From: CAYNFH01 sp964396385 | GTDB lineage: Bacteria; Armatimonadota; Chthonomonadetes; Chthonomonadales; CAJBBX01 | Direction: 5' to 3' | NCBI GenBank assembly: GCA_964396385.1 | Contig: CAYNFH010000025.1 | Span: forward strand, 1 to 42,140 | Length of the DNA stretch: 42,140 nucleotides | Shown: positions 31,392-40,165 of the stretch, in pieces | Numbering within the stretch: the stretch's first letter is position 1 | How the letters are laid out: each line of letters begins with the position of its first letter | Notes under the pieces: generated by a model | Databases searched by the model: none | What the model was told of the DNA's origin: nothing | The model's input: the letters and a program-made list of their open reading frames with translations, nothing else | Made by a program: the position numbers and the translations under genes

Positions 31392-32507
31392 CTACGCCTT
31401 GTAGCGCTCGATCAAGGCCTCATTGACCTGAATCCCCAACCCGGATCCCTCGGGTGCGTGGACGTACCCCTCCCCATCTATCCAGACGGTGGTCTCCAGG
31501 ATCCCTCCCAGCCGCTGATACGCCTCTATGGTGCGGGTAGGCGGCTCGTACATCATCTCGATCCAAGTATCGCCGGGTACCGAGCACGCGAGGTGTACTG
31601 TTCCCGCGAGACCGAGCCCGCTGAGGCCGTGATGGGGGACAAAGCGGCGGCCGAACAGCTCCGCCGTAGCCGCGATCTTCCGGAGCTGGGAGACGCCTTC
31701 GGAGAGTGTGCAGTCCGGCTGGATAATATCGTAGACGCCTCGCTCGATAAGCCATCGGAACTCGTGGAGCCCCCGGTTTGCCTCGCCTCCGGCAAGCGGG
31801 ACGGATACGCTCTGCCGCAGGCGAACCAGGTTCTCGAAGTCGTAGCGCGAAAGCGGCTCCTCCAGCCAGAGGACACCGCGCTGCTCCAACTCCCTGGCCG
31901 TGTGGAGGGCGCGCGGGTAGTCCCACACCGGGCCCGGCTCCGGGCTGGGCAGCATGGTCGCCTGATTGGCGTCCACCATGAGCTTCAATCCCGGCGCCGC
32001 CTCCTGAACTTGGTCCAGGGCAGCGAGGTCATCCTTCATCTCGTCATAGTGGAAGCGTAACTTCATGGCGCGGAAGCCCTCACCCTGGTACCGCTGTGCC
32101 AGCTCTGCGCGGTCCTCCGGCGTCCCAAGCTCGGCAGTGCTCGCGTAAGCGGGCGCTTTCTGCCGTGCCGCGCCCCACAGCTTGTAGAGTGGAAGTCCGG
32201 CGGCCCTTCCGATGATGTCCCACAGCGCCAGGTCCAAAAACCACTGGCCGCCCGCATTGCGGAAGACGCGGGCGTGGCGCTCGGTGGCGAATACGTCCTG
32301 CCCAAGCAGATACGGCGTTACGCCCTGGTCCACCGCGCCTGCCCGGTGCCCATCCGTACCGGCCCATCCGCTTAGGCCCTCGTCGGTGTCCACCCTCACG
32401 AGCGTGAACTCGCGCGACGTCCGCACAAGCCCCGGCTGCCATGCGGGGTGATAGGGTACCGGATAGGGGATGCTCAGGTTGTGGGCCTTGACGGCTGTGA
32501 TCTTCAT
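31392..32507 (-). CDS. Mandelate racemase/muconate lactonizing enzyme-family (enolase superfamily) protein
   Basis: Predicted 371 aa; ATG 32507 gives the standard start MKITAVKAHNLSIPYPVPYH with AAAGG upstream, better than the longer frame. The N-terminal capping domain ends near RVDTDEGLSGW. Barrel residues are visible: Lys in GFRAMKLRFHYDE (general base position), metal-ligand Asp in KLMVDANQA, Glu in LWLEEPLSRYD and in LAGGEANRG, and His in FVPHHGLSG. Such enzymes abstract an alpha-proton of a carboxylate to isomerise, dehydrate or racemise it, often sugar acids. The substrate is unknown. The gene is divergent from the TetR gene at 32588, with 80 bp between starts. Confidence 0.92.
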   Translation of the reverse strand: MKITAVKAHNLSIPYPVPYHPAWQPGLVRTSREFTLVRVDTDEGLSGWAGTDGHRAGAVDQGVTPYLLGQDVFATERHARVFRNAGGQWFLDLALWDIIGRAAGLPLYKLWGAARQKAPAYASTAELGTPEDRAELAQRYQGEGFRAMKLRFHYDEMKDDLAALDQVQEAAPGLKLMVDANQATMLPSPEPGPVWDYPRALHTARELEQRGVLWLEEPLSRYDFENLVRLRQSVSVPLAGGEANRGLHEFRWLIERGVYDIIQPDCTLSEGVSQLRKIAATAELFGRRFVPHHGLSGLGLAGTVHLACSVPGDTWIEMMYEPPTRTIEAYQRLGGILETTVWIDGEGYVHAPEGSGLGIQVNEALIERYKA

Positions 32508-32529
32508 GGCACCTTTTTTCGATACGCCC

Positions 32530-32560
32530 TTGACAGGTCCTGGCACACCTGTGGTATCCT
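32530..32560 (+). promoter_or_regulatory. Candidate sigma-70 promoter of the TetR gene
   Basis: TTGACA (32530-32535) followed by TATCCT (32555-32560, 19-nt spacer) or TGGTAT (32552-32557, 16-nt spacer). The start would fall at or just before the operator at 32569-32584 and leave a very short leader before ATG 32588. Confidence 0.55.
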
Positions 32561-32568
32561 CCACAAAA

Positions 32569-32584
32569 CAAACCGATTGGTCTG
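32569..32584. promoter_or_regulatory. TetR operator O1 (at the regulator gene)
   Basis: CAAACCGATTGGTCTG, an imperfect palindrome shared in near-identical form with 33216-33231 and 34112-34127. It ends 3 nt before the TetR start codon. Confidence 0.8.
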
Positions 32585-32587
32585 AAG

Positions 32588-33193
32588 ATGCGCAAGGCCG
32601 GACGTAAGGGAGAGAGAACCAGGGAGCGGATCATCGAGCAGACAGCCCCTCTGTTCAACCAGAAGGGGTTCTTCGGCTCGTCCCTGACGGACGTCATGGA
32701 GGCAACCGGCCTGAAGAAGGGCGGAATCTACAACCACTTCTCCTCCAAGGAGGAGCTGGCTCTCCAAGCGTTCGACTACGCGACAGGCTGCGTCAGCGAT
32801 AGGTTGGCCCTGTTCCTCGAGGACAAGCATACGGCCGTGGAGCGGTTGCTCGCCTTCGCGGCTGTATTTCGCGACCTCGCCATGAACCCACCGGTGCCCG
32901 GCGGCTGCCCGCTGCTCAATACTGCCGTCGAGGCCGACGACGCCCATCCCGAGCTGCGAGACCGCGCGCGACAGGCCATGGACCGATGGCGGGACCGCAT
33001 CGCCGAAACGGTGCGGCAAGGCCGTGCTTCGGGGGAGCTCTGCCCGCAAGTCGATCCAGACGTGGTAGCCTCACGGTTCATCGCCACGCTGGAGGGCGGA
33101 GTGATGTTGAGCAAGCTCTACCGCGATCCGGTCCACATAGACCGGGCCGTAGAGTTCCTGGCCGACTATGTCCGGAAGGACCTCTGCCCATAA
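32588..33193 (+). CDS. TetR-family repressor of the SDR/efflux locus
   Basis: Predicted 201 aa. The helix-turn-helix is SLTDVMEATGLKKGGIYNHFSSKEEL, preceded by RERIIEQTAPLFNQKGFFGS, a textbook TetR N-terminus (AcrR/NemR/YcdC-like). The C-terminal domain holds PPVPGGCPLLNTAVEADD, where a Cys is conserved in a branch of TetR regulators that sense electrophiles; that reading is tentative. Three copies of one operator sequence lie before this gene, before the SDR and before the efflux adaptor, so it very likely represses all three units. The operator abuts its own start codon, so repression at that site could be strong. Confidence 0.92.
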   Translation: MRKAGRKGERTRERIIEQTAPLFNQKGFFGSSLTDVMEATGLKKGGIYNHFSSKEELALQAFDYATGCVSDRLALFLEDKHTAVERLLAFAAVFRDLAMNPPVPGGCPLLNTAVEADDAHPELRDRARQAMDRWRDRIAETVRQGRASGELCPQVDPDVVASRFIATLEGGVMLSKLYRDPVHIDRAVEFLADYVRKDLCP

Positions 33194-33215
33194 TGGTTTG
33201 TTTTGCGCCGAAAAT

Positions 33216-33231
33216 CAGACCGAATGGTCTG
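33216..33231. promoter_or_regulatory. TetR operator O2 (at the SDR gene)
   Basis: CAGACCGAATGGTCTG, a perfect 6-4-6 palindrome and the most symmetric of the three copies. It lies 56 nt before the SDR start codon. Confidence 0.85.
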
Positions 33232-33286
33232 AAAACCCACGGCCGTCACCCATTCGTGACGGCCATTGACCAGAGGAGAAGAACAG

Positions 33287-34036
33287 ATGAGTAAGCTCGA
33301 AGGCAAGATCGCGCTCGTAACGGGCGGCAACAGCGGCATCGGACTGGCGACCGCGAAGCAGTTCGTCCAGGAAGGGGCCTACGTCTACATCACGGGTCGC
33401 CGCGAAGCGGAGCTAACCGCGGCGGCGCGCGAGATTGGAAGGAACGTCACGCCGATACAGGGAGACGTTTCCAACCTGGGGGACCTGGACCGCCTCTTCT
33501 CGCAGATAGAGCGCGAGAAAGGCAGGCTGGACATTGTCTTCGCCAATGCCGGCATTGCGAAGTTCGTGCCCTTCGGCCAGGTGACGGAAGAGTTCTATGA
33601 CTCGGTCTTCAACACGAACGTGAAAGGCCTTCTGTTCACCGTGCAGAAGGCGCTTCCACTCCTGCCGGCGGGCTCCTCCGTGATCCTGAACGCCTCCATC
33701 GTCGCCAGCAAGGGTCTGCCGGCGACCAGCGTCTATTCCGCGACGAAGGCCGCCGTGCGCTCTTTCGCCCGGACCTTGACAATGGACCTGAAGGACCGCC
33801 ACATTCGCGTCAACGTAGTGAGCCCCGGGCCCACCGACACACCGGCGCTCCGTGAGCTGACGGGTTCCACGGAGGCGGGACGGGAGCGGCGCGAGGCGAT
33901 GGCGAGCAGCGTCCCCCTCGGCAGGGTGGGCACGCCGGACGAGATTGCCAATGCCGTAGTGTTTCTAGCGTCTGACGACAGCAGCTTCATAACAGGCACG
34001 GAGCTGTTTGTAGATGGCGGACTGGCCCAAGTCTAA
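33287..34036 (+). CDS. Short-chain dehydrogenase/reductase, TetR-controlled
   Basis: Predicted 249 aa. AGAGGAGA (33272-33279) precedes ATG 33287 by 7 nt and sets the start. The cofactor motif is TGGNSGIGLATA (about 13-24), followed by NAGI, catalytic Ser in SVILNASIVA, and YSATKAA; PGPTDTP and FLASDDSSFITG complete the classical SDR set. ITGRREAEL suggests NADP(H). It resembles quinone- or aldehyde-reducing SDRs that often travel with TetR repressors and efflux genes. With the preceding repressor and the following pump it fits a detoxification role, which is inference. Confidence 0.93.
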   Translation: MSKLEGKIALVTGGNSGIGLATAKQFVQEGAYVYITGRREAELTAAAREIGRNVTPIQGDVSNLGDLDRLFSQIEREKGRLDIVFANAGIAKFVPFGQVTEEFYDSVFNTNVKGLLFTVQKALPLLPAGSSVILNASIVASKGLPATSVYSATKAAVRSFARTLTMDLKDRHIRVNVVSPGPTDTPALRELTGSTEAGRERREAMASSVPLGRVGTPDEIANAVVFLASDDSSFITGTELFVDGGLAQV

Positions 34037-34111
34037 TCCGTTGGAACTGTCCGGTTTCGACACCGATATACGTCCTATCGATGAGAGGCGGCTTCTCTTG
34101 TCGCCAAATAA

Positions 34112-34127
34112 CAAACCGTTCGGTCTG
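34112..34127. promoter_or_regulatory. TetR operator O3 (at the efflux operon)
   Basis: CAAACCGTTCGGTCTG, third copy of the shared operator, 27 nt before the HlyD-family gene. With flanking bases (ACA...TGT) it is nearly fully symmetric. Confidence 0.85.
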
Positions 34128-34153
34128 TAAACTTAGCAGAAAGCGAGTATGTA

Positions 34154-35779
34154 ATGGCCACTACGCAACTCCGAGCGCCTGTTGGAAAGCGCATCCCTGC
34201 AGCTCACGGTAACGGGCGGAGCGCGCCATCGCCTGCTCCGGAAGCGAATCCCGCGCCACGCTCGGGTAGAAGTCTCCTGGCCAGGGGCACTCTGCTCCTG
34301 GCCGGCACTCTGGTCCTCGTCCTCGGGAGTGCATGGGGATACCGCTCCTGGCAGTTCGGCGCGGTCCACGTCTCCACCGACGACGCTTACCTCGCATCCG
34401 ACACGGTGCCAATTACGCCGCAGGTCGCCGGCAACGTCGCGCGGGTGCTCGTAACAGACAACCAGCGGGTCCGGGCGGGCCAACTGCTCGTCGTGCTGGA
34501 AGACTCCACGTTCCGCGCCGACGTGGATCAAGCGGAGGCCAACCTGGCGGTCGCACGGGCCGCCGCGGACGGCTCGGAAGCCGGTGTGAGCTTGACCTCG
34601 GACACCGGCAGCGCCCAGATCGAGCAGGCGTCCGGCGGAGTCGCGCAGGCCGAGAGCGCCGTGTCCATTGCCCGCGCCGACGTGGACCGCGCGGACGCCG
34701 CGGTAGCCAACGCCCGCGCCTCTGTGGCGAGCGCAAGCGCCAACGTCCACGGCGCTGAGGCCGGCCTGGAGGCATCGCTCGCCGGACGCAGTCGCGCGGA
34801 AAAGGCGGTGAGTGGGGCTCAGGCACAGGTCGCCACGGCTGAGGCGGCGGTCCAGGCGGCGCAGGCCAACGTGGACGCGGCCCAGGCAAATGCCGACCGC
34901 GCGGACAAGGACGAGCAGCGATACCAGTCGCTGTTCAAGGAGCAGGTCGTCAGCGCTCAGTCTCTGGAATCGGCCATCGCCTCGGCCAAAGTCGGCCGAG
35001 CCCAGGTGGAGAGCATGGAGGAGCAGGTTAGGCAGGCCCAGGCCACCGTGGAGCAGAAGCGGGCGGACCTCGAGGCCGCGCGGGAAGCCGTCCGAGCGGC
35101 GGATGCCGCCATCGCACAGTCGCGGGCGCAGGTCGTGGCGGCGAAGGAAACGGTGCGCGCGGGGCAGGCGAACGTCGGCCAGATGCTGGCGCAGGAAGCC
35201 GGGGCGCGGAAGGCGGTCATCCAGGCGCAGGCAAGGCAAGCGCAAGCAGCGGGGCAGCTAGACCAGGCGCGCACCGCGCCACGGCAGGTGGCGGTGAGCC
35301 AGGCTGCTTACCGCACCAACCGGGCGCGGATCCTCCAGGCGCGCGCCGCGCTGGAGACCGCGCGGATCAACCTCCGGCGGACGCGCATATATGCCCGCTG
35401 TGACGGCGTGGTCAGCCGCAAGACGGTCCAGGTCGGGCAGCAACTCGCCGTTGGCCAGCCCGTGATGGCAATTCTTCCGACGGACGACGTCTGGGTGGTC
35501 GCCAACTTCAAGGAGACTCAGACCAGGAACGTGCACCCGGGGCAGCGGGTGGAGATTGAGGTGGATACGTTCCCGGGGCGTCGCTTCAGCGGGCGCGTGG
35601 ACAGTATTGCCGCGGGCACGGGCGCCACGTTCGCCCTGTTGCCGCCGGACAATGCAACCGGCAACTTCACCAAAGTGGTGCAGCGCGTTCCGGTGAAGAT
35701 TCTGTTCGATCCCCGCCAGAATGACCTGGATCGCCTCCGAGCCGGCCTGTCCGCGATCGCAACGGTAGAGACGAGGTAA
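34154..35779 (+). CDS. HlyD/EmrA-type membrane fusion protein with an extra-long coiled coil
   Basis: Predicted 541 aa, clearly longer than EmrA (about 390 aa). A single N-terminal transmembrane helix (TLLLAGTLVLVLGSAWGY) is followed by the biotinyl-lipoyl-like half VSTDDAYLASDTVPITPQVAG, NQRVRAGQLLVVLED. A very long Ala-rich helical hairpin runs about 120-405 (AQAQVATAEAAVQAAQANV, EEQVRQAQATVEQKRADLEA). The second half-barrel is RIYARCDGVVSRKTVQVGQQ, then VWVVANFKETQ and PGQRVEIEVDTFPGR. Such adaptors join an inner-membrane MFS pump to an outer-membrane channel. The pump gene follows after 4 nt. No outer-membrane TolC-like gene is in the window. Operator O3 lies upstream. Confidence 0.93.
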   Translation: MATTQLRAPVGKRIPAAHGNGRSAPSPAPEANPAPRSGRSLLARGTLLLAGTLVLVLGSAWGYRSWQFGAVHVSTDDAYLASDTVPITPQVAGNVARVLVTDNQRVRAGQLLVVLEDSTFRADVDQAEANLAVARAAADGSEAGVSLTSDTGSAQIEQASGGVAQAESAVSIARADVDRADAAVANARASVASASANVHGAEAGLEASLAGRSRAEKAVSGAQAQVATAEAAVQAAQANVDAAQANADRADKDEQRYQSLFKEQVVSAQSLESAIASAKVGRAQVESMEEQVRQAQATVEQKRADLEAAREAVRAADAAIAQSRAQVVAAKETVRAGQANVGQMLAQEAGARKAVIQAQARQAQAAGQLDQARTAPRQVAVSQAAYRTNRARILQARAALETARINLRRTRIYARCDGVVSRKTVQVGQQLAVGQPVMAILPTDDVWVVANFKETQTRNVHPGQRVEIEVDTFPGRRFSGRVDSIAAGTGATFALLPPDNATGNFTKVVQRVPVKILFDPRQNDLDRLRAGLSAIATVETR

Positions 35780-35783
35780 CGCG

Positions 35784-37457
35784 ATGGCGATTCAAACTCC
35801 GGCAATACCCGGACCCCGGCCGAGCCGTATCTCCGGCGGCGATTCCAGAGCCCGAGCTATCCAACAGCCAGCCGGCGCTTCACAGGACGCGCAGCCGCTG
35901 TACGAGACGCTTACCCCTGGAATACGGGCACTGATCGTCATCGCCGTCATGGCGGCGACCATGATGGAGTTCCTGGATACCTCCATCGTCAACGTCGCCT
36001 TGCCGGAGATGATGGGCAACCTTGGCGCGACGCTCGACGACATAGGCTGGGTGTCCACGGGATACATCATCTCCAATGTCATCGTGCTGCCTCTCACCGG
36101 CTGGCTATCGGACTATTTTGGGCGCAAGCGGTACCTGGCGTACTCCATTGTTCTCTTCACAGTGGCCTCCCTGGGATGCGGAGCGAGCCGGTCACTGTCC
36201 GCGCTGATCCTGTGGCGAGTGGTGCAGGGAACTGGCGGAGCGGCGTTCTTCTCCACCTCACAGGCAACTCTGATGGAGATCTTCCCGCCGGCCAGACGCG
36301 GGGTCGCGCAGGCCATATTCGGGGTCAGGGTCGTGATTGCGCCCACGTTGGGGCCAACGCTGGGCGGGTACCTCACGGACAACTACTCCTGGCCCTGGAT
36401 ATTCTTCGTGAACCTGCCCGTAGGCATCGTCGCAGCCGTGATGACGCTGGCATTCGTACCCGACTCGCCCGACGCCGGGGCCAAGCGCAGGGCGGACCTG
36501 GTGGGCATAGGGTTCCTGGCCATCGGGTTGGGGTGTCTCCAGACGATTCTGGAGCGGGGAGAGCGGGAAGACTGGTTCGAGTCCCCGTTCATCCTCACCA
36601 TGACCGCCGCTTCGGCGTTTGGGATCGCCGCGTTTCTCTGGTGGGTCCTTCGAACGGCCAACAAGGCGCCCGCGGTGAACCTGCGCGTCATCGCGAACCG
36701 CAACCTCGCCGCAGGCGCCCTCTATGGATTCGCGTTCGGGTTCTCGCTCTACGGGGGCGTCTTCGTCATACCGCAGTTCCTGCAGAGCGTGCAGGGACAT
36801 ACGGCGGAACAGGCGGGGCTGCTGCTGCTTCCTGGCGGCCTTGCCGCGGCCGGCATATTCATGCTCGTAGGCTTGGTGGTGAACAGGGTGGACACGCGCA
36901 TCTTGATCGGCCTGGGCGCCTGCGTATTGACGTACTCCATGCTGCGGATGCGGTGGGATCTGACCCTGACGACCCCGGACGAAGCCTATCTCATGCCGCT
37001 CATTATCCGCGGCGCCGGCATTGCGCTGCAGATTGTGCCGCTTTCCGTGGTGGCGTTGGGCACGTTGAAGCCTCAGCAGTTGGGGGACGGGGCGGGGCTG
37101 TACAACCTGTTCCGACAGCTCGGCGGCTCCTTTGGGATCGCGCTGCTTGCCACGGTAGTCGACCGGCGCGAGCACTTCCACTACGCACGGCTGGTGGAGC
37201 GCCTCAATCCGTATGACGTCTTCCAGCAACAGCAGTTGAGCCAGCTACAAACTCAGTTGCAGAGCCATGGGCTCAGCGCCAACGAAACGCAATCCGGCGC
37301 GTTACAGGCGTTGAGCGGCGTGGTTCAGCGGCAAGCAGCCGTACTGACCTTCGCGGACGACTTCCAGATCCTGGCCTGGGTGGGCATGGCCACCGTCGTG
37401 CTCCTGGTCCTATTCGAGAGGCCCCGCGGCGCGAGACCCCCTGCTGAAGCCCACTAG
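35784..37457 (+). CDS. EmrB/QacA-type (DHA2) 14-helix MFS drug transporter
   Basis: Predicted 557 aa; ATG 35784 has GAGGT about 8 nt upstream. Fourteen hydrophobic helices are visible. DHA2 hallmarks include MEFLDTSIVNVALPEMMGNL (motif D1), GWLSDYFGRKR (motif A) and GPTLGGYLTDNYSWPWIFFVNLPVG (motif C region). It uses the proton gradient to expel hydrophobic drugs, with the adaptor encoded just upstream forming the EmrA partner. The C-terminal part has a Gln-rich stretch (FQQQQLSQLQTQLQ) that is common in EmrB periplasmic loops. It is presumably induced through the TetR repressor at 32588. Confidence 0.95.
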   Translation: MAIQTPAIPGPRPSRISGGDSRARAIQQPAGASQDAQPLYETLTPGIRALIVIAVMAATMMEFLDTSIVNVALPEMMGNLGATLDDIGWVSTGYIISNVIVLPLTGWLSDYFGRKRYLAYSIVLFTVASLGCGASRSLSALILWRVVQGTGGAAFFSTSQATLMEIFPPARRGVAQAIFGVRVVIAPTLGPTLGGYLTDNYSWPWIFFVNLPVGIVAAVMTLAFVPDSPDAGAKRRADLVGIGFLAIGLGCLQTILERGEREDWFESPFILTMTAASAFGIAAFLWWVLRTANKAPAVNLRVIANRNLAAGALYGFAFGFSLYGGVFVIPQFLQSVQGHTAEQAGLLLLPGGLAAAGIFMLVGLVVNRVDTRILIGLGACVLTYSMLRMRWDLTLTTPDEAYLMPLIIRGAGIALQIVPLSVVALGTLKPQQLGDGAGLYNLFRQLGGSFGIALLATVVDRREHFHYARLVERLNPYDVFQQQQLSQLQTQLQSHGLSANETQSGALQALSGVVQRQAAVLTFADDFQILAWVGMATVVLLVLFERPRGARPPAEAH

Positions 37458-37577
37458 CACTTGGCGACCCGGTCCTCCAGCCCGGCTCCCGGCATTCCGA
37501 CCATGAAACTGGCCGGGCGGGCGGTCCGTCAGGTACAGTGAACGGCATAGGCGCCGTTACAGCAGGAGGTATGCGGA

Positions 37578-38027
37578 GTGGAACAGTCTAAGCAGTTTGT
37601 GGGCGCCGGCGGAACGACTGGCGGGGTAGGGACGTTCTTCCTGGGGTTTGCCATGGCCTGTGCGGGCGGCTGGCTGCTGCTGAACCAGGTGACGGTGACC
37701 AGCGGCTTCTTCGCCACGGGCTGGATCGTGCCGTTTGTCGGCTATCAGGTGAGCCCCTTTGGCCTGGTGCTGGTCCCGTTCATCTTCGGCATCGGCATGC
37801 TCTTCTTCAATGGCAAGTCCGCCATAGGGTGGCTGCTGACCATTGCGGCGCTGGCCATCATGCTGGCAGCCATCCTGATGAGCCTGCACATCTACTTCCG
37901 GCCGACGTCGCTCTTCAATACGCTGGTGATGATGGTGCTGCTGTTCGGCGGCCTGGGCCTGGTGCTGCGCTCCTTCCGGGACTTTGAGAAAGCCACCGCG
38001 GAGCCTGCTGGCTCGGCGAGCCATTAG
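37578..38027 (+). CDS. Small four-helix membrane protein, unknown family
   Basis: Predicted 149 aa from GTG 37578, with AGGAGGT (37564-37570) upstream; the nearer ATG at 37570 opens a six-codon dead end. Four hydrophobic helices (TFFLGFAMACAGGWLLLNQV, PFGLVLVPFIFGIGMLFF, IGWLLTIAALAIMLAAILMSL, LFNTLVMMVLLFGGLGLVL). No domain is recognised. Its stop overlaps the end of the convergent DinB gene by four bases. Confidence 0.75.
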   Translation: MEQSKQFVGAGGTTGGVGTFFLGFAMACAGGWLLLNQVTVTSGFFATGWIVPFVGYQVSPFGLVLVPFIFGIGMLFFNGKSAIGWLLTIAALAIMLAAILMSLHIYFRPTSLFNTLVMMVLLFGGLGLVLRSFRDFEKATAEPAGSASH

Positions 38028-38521
38028 GCCGCGCCGAAGCGTGGGTTTCGCGGGATGGCCCACTCGACGTAGTCCGTATCCACGGTCTCGCCGCCCAGCT
38101 CATCCACGAGCAGAGCGATCTGGCCCCGGTGGTAGGGTGCGTGTCCGACGAGCTGGAATATCTGGCCCTCGACGTTGAACCGCCACCGGGCGCCGCCGTC
38201 CTCGAACACAAAGTCGCGGACCAGCGTATCGTCGTCGAGGCCGGCCAGGTATTCGGTCCATCTGCTCTCAAGCCAGGCATACCTGGGACGGAGCGATTCC
38301 AGGGGGCAGTCCTCCGGCCACCACTCTACCTCCGGCCCGCCGGAACTGACGATCATCGCGAGCCAGTTCTCGCGGCACGCAGCCAGATGGCCGGCCAGAG
38401 CAACGGCCCGCCCGAACCGCGGGTCGTTTCGGCGGTCCGCCGGCACGGATTCCAGCATGTCCAGCATCTTGGCGTTGCTGTCGCGCTCGTGCTCGTACCA
38501 CTCGCGGTAACGCTCGATCAT
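38024..38521 (-). CDS. DinB-like (DUF664/DinB_2) four-helix protein
   Basis: Predicted 165 aa. The three metal-binding His expected of the DinB/YfiT fold are in LAGHLAACREN (first), and in HAPYHRGQIALLVDELG (second and third). The core is helical with YREWYEHERDSNAKMLDMLE at the N-terminus. Members are metal-dependent, often thiol-transferase-like enzymes or damage-linked proteins. The role here is unknown. The ATG at 38521 is weakly supported by a ribosome-binding site but matches the family start. Confidence 0.88.
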   Translation of the reverse strand: MIERYREWYEHERDSNAKMLDMLESVPADRRNDPRFGRAVALAGHLAACRENWLAMIVSSGGPEVEWWPEDCPLESLRPRYAWLESRWTEYLAGLDDDTLVRDFVFEDGGARWRFNVEGQIFQLVGHAPYHRGQIALLVDELGGETVDTDYVEWAIPRNPRFGAA

Positions 38522-38583
38522 AACGGGGAATCCTATCTACATGGAGAAGATGACACGTCTCCATCTTATTCTGGAAGCCGGCA

Positions 38584-40107
38584 CTATACCCCTCTGGTGC
38601 CAAGCGGGATACCGCGACCGTAGAGCTGAGGCCGGGGAACGAACCTAACGCCCTCGTCCAGCGGGAAGATGGGGCGCGGGCAGATGGTGTGGCCGAGGGT
38701 GGGCAGGTTGGCGGAGGTCGAGCCCGGCACGTCGATGTTGAAGTTCTTCTCCACCCAGGCGTCGTACATGTGGTACTCCGTGTGGGGGCACTTAACTACA
38801 GTGATCTCGAAGTCCCGCGGGTCCAGCCCGTTCGCCCAGTAGAGCGAGCGGTCTATCAGCCCGACCGTTTTGCTGATCACCACCACGGTGATCGGCTCGA
38901 ACTCCAGTACGGCAGTGGGGCCGGCGTCGAAAGGGCTGCGCGAGGTCTCGTACCGCGCACGACCGTCTGAAAGCGAGCGCACCTTCGCTGTCACGGACAT
39001 GGGCGTGAACCGGCCGGGGTCCAGCGCCCCGCCCAGCGTCACGTCGATGGTTGCCCCAACTCCCGCCCGGTGCGACTCGCTCGCGGCCGCCGGGTCCACA
39101 ATCTGCGCCAGCACGCGCTTCTTCAGGCCGCTGCGCCTCAGCCCCCGGAGGATCACATTCGAGTCGCCGGTGGCCCCGGAGGAGGTCGCATCGGCGGCGT
39201 CCGTAAAGACGACCGGGCCGTGCATGGTCGCCGCCTGCGCTATCGCCCGGTCAAGTGAGAGCAGCTTCCCCTGCATGCGGTGGCGCAGGGGCCAGAACTC
39301 CTCCGCCAGCCGCACCGCCTCCGCCTCCGCCGTGGCCGGCGCGTTATCCGTGACCACCAGCGTCTGGCAGCACAGCTCCGGCACGTCCGTAAACGGGTTG
39401 CCGATCATTATGCCCGCCGCCAGCGCCGTGCCGTCACGCTCCAGCCGCTGCGCTTCGCGGATGAGATCCCCGTAGCAGCCGGTCCTGGTAATTAGCTCAT
39501 CCCCACGCACCAGCGCGGGGATGGTCACCCGCGCGATGACCGGCCGGATGGGCTGTGTCATCACTCGGACCAGCAGCTCCGCCGCGCGTCGACCGGTGTC
39601 CGCGAAGTCCACGTGCGGGTAGGTGTGGTAAGCGGCCAGCCCGTCCACCTGGCGCAGCATCCGGTCCGTGAGGATGCCGTGCAGGTCCAGCGAGATCACA
39701 ATGGGCGTCCGCTCGCCCACCATCCGGCGCGTTTCCGCAAGCAGGTATCCTTCGGGGTCCAGCTCCCCCTCCGCGCCCATGGCGCCGTGCAGGGAGAAGT
39801 AGACCCCGTCCAGGCCGCTCTGGAGCGCTGTCTCGACCGCGGCCAGCAACTCTCGAGACAGCCGCTCCCAGCCTTGCGCGGAGAGGATGCCGGCTGAGCC
39901 CGCCTTCGCGGAGATGGCGAGCACTGGCTCCATTCCCGCGTCGCGCAGCACGGGCAGCGCGCCGCCCAGCGCCGTATTCAGTCCCTCCTGCTCCCGCATC
40001 TCTTCGCCGCGCGCGACGCGGAAGCTTTCATACTGGGACGGCACAGGGTTGAACGAGGAGATCTCCTGCGTGCACTCTGCGACAAGGATGCGTTGATGAG
40101 TTTGCAT
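38584..40107 (-). CDS. M81-family (MlrC-like) metallopeptidase
   Basis: Predicted 507 aa. ATG 40107 gives the start MQTHQRILVAECTQEISSFNPV, matching the family opening (an N-terminal EhNSF-type motif, here ECTQEISSFNP); the longer frame to 40245 lies in the divergent promoter region. Family segments are GVYFSLHGAMGAEGELDPEG, VISLDLHGILTD, AYHTYPHVDFADTG and DAADATSSGATGDSN. MlrC was first described in microcystin breakdown, but most members have unknown substrates, probably small amides or cyclic peptides. It is divergent from the DUF433 antitoxin gene, with 58 bp between starts. Confidence 0.93.
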   Translation of the reverse strand: MQTHQRILVAECTQEISSFNPVPSQYESFRVARGEEMREQEGLNTALGGALPVLRDAGMEPVLAISAKAGSAGILSAQGWERLSRELLAAVETALQSGLDGVYFSLHGAMGAEGELDPEGYLLAETRRMVGERTPIVISLDLHGILTDRMLRQVDGLAAYHTYPHVDFADTGRRAAELLVRVMTQPIRPVIARVTIPALVRGDELITRTGCYGDLIREAQRLERDGTALAAGIMIGNPFTDVPELCCQTLVVTDNAPATAEAEAVRLAEEFWPLRHRMQGKLLSLDRAIAQAATMHGPVVFTDAADATSSGATGDSNVILRGLRRSGLKKRVLAQIVDPAAASESHRAGVGATIDVTLGGALDPGRFTPMSVTAKVRSLSDGRARYETSRSPFDAGPTAVLEFEPITVVVISKTVGLIDRSLYWANGLDPRDFEITVVKCPHTEYHMYDAWVEKNFNIDVPGSTSANLPTLGHTICPRPIFPLDEGVRFVPRPQLYGRGIPLGTRGV

Positions 40108-40128
40108 AGTATGGCTCTGCCTACCGTA

Positions 40129-40137
40129 TGCTATAGT
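40129..40137 (+). promoter_or_regulatory. Extended -10 element before the DUF433 gene
   Basis: TGCTATAGT, a TGn-extended -10 box, 28 nt before ATG 40166. No good -35 box is seen, which extended -10 promoters can tolerate. Confidence 0.45.
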
Positions 40138-40165
40138 GAACCCATCACCGTCTGGAGTCCGAGCC

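Noticed and set aside
34133..35245. 370-codon minus-strand open frame rich in Leu/Arg/Gly
   Set aside because: Reverse frame of the repetitive coiled-coil region of the EmrA-like gene.
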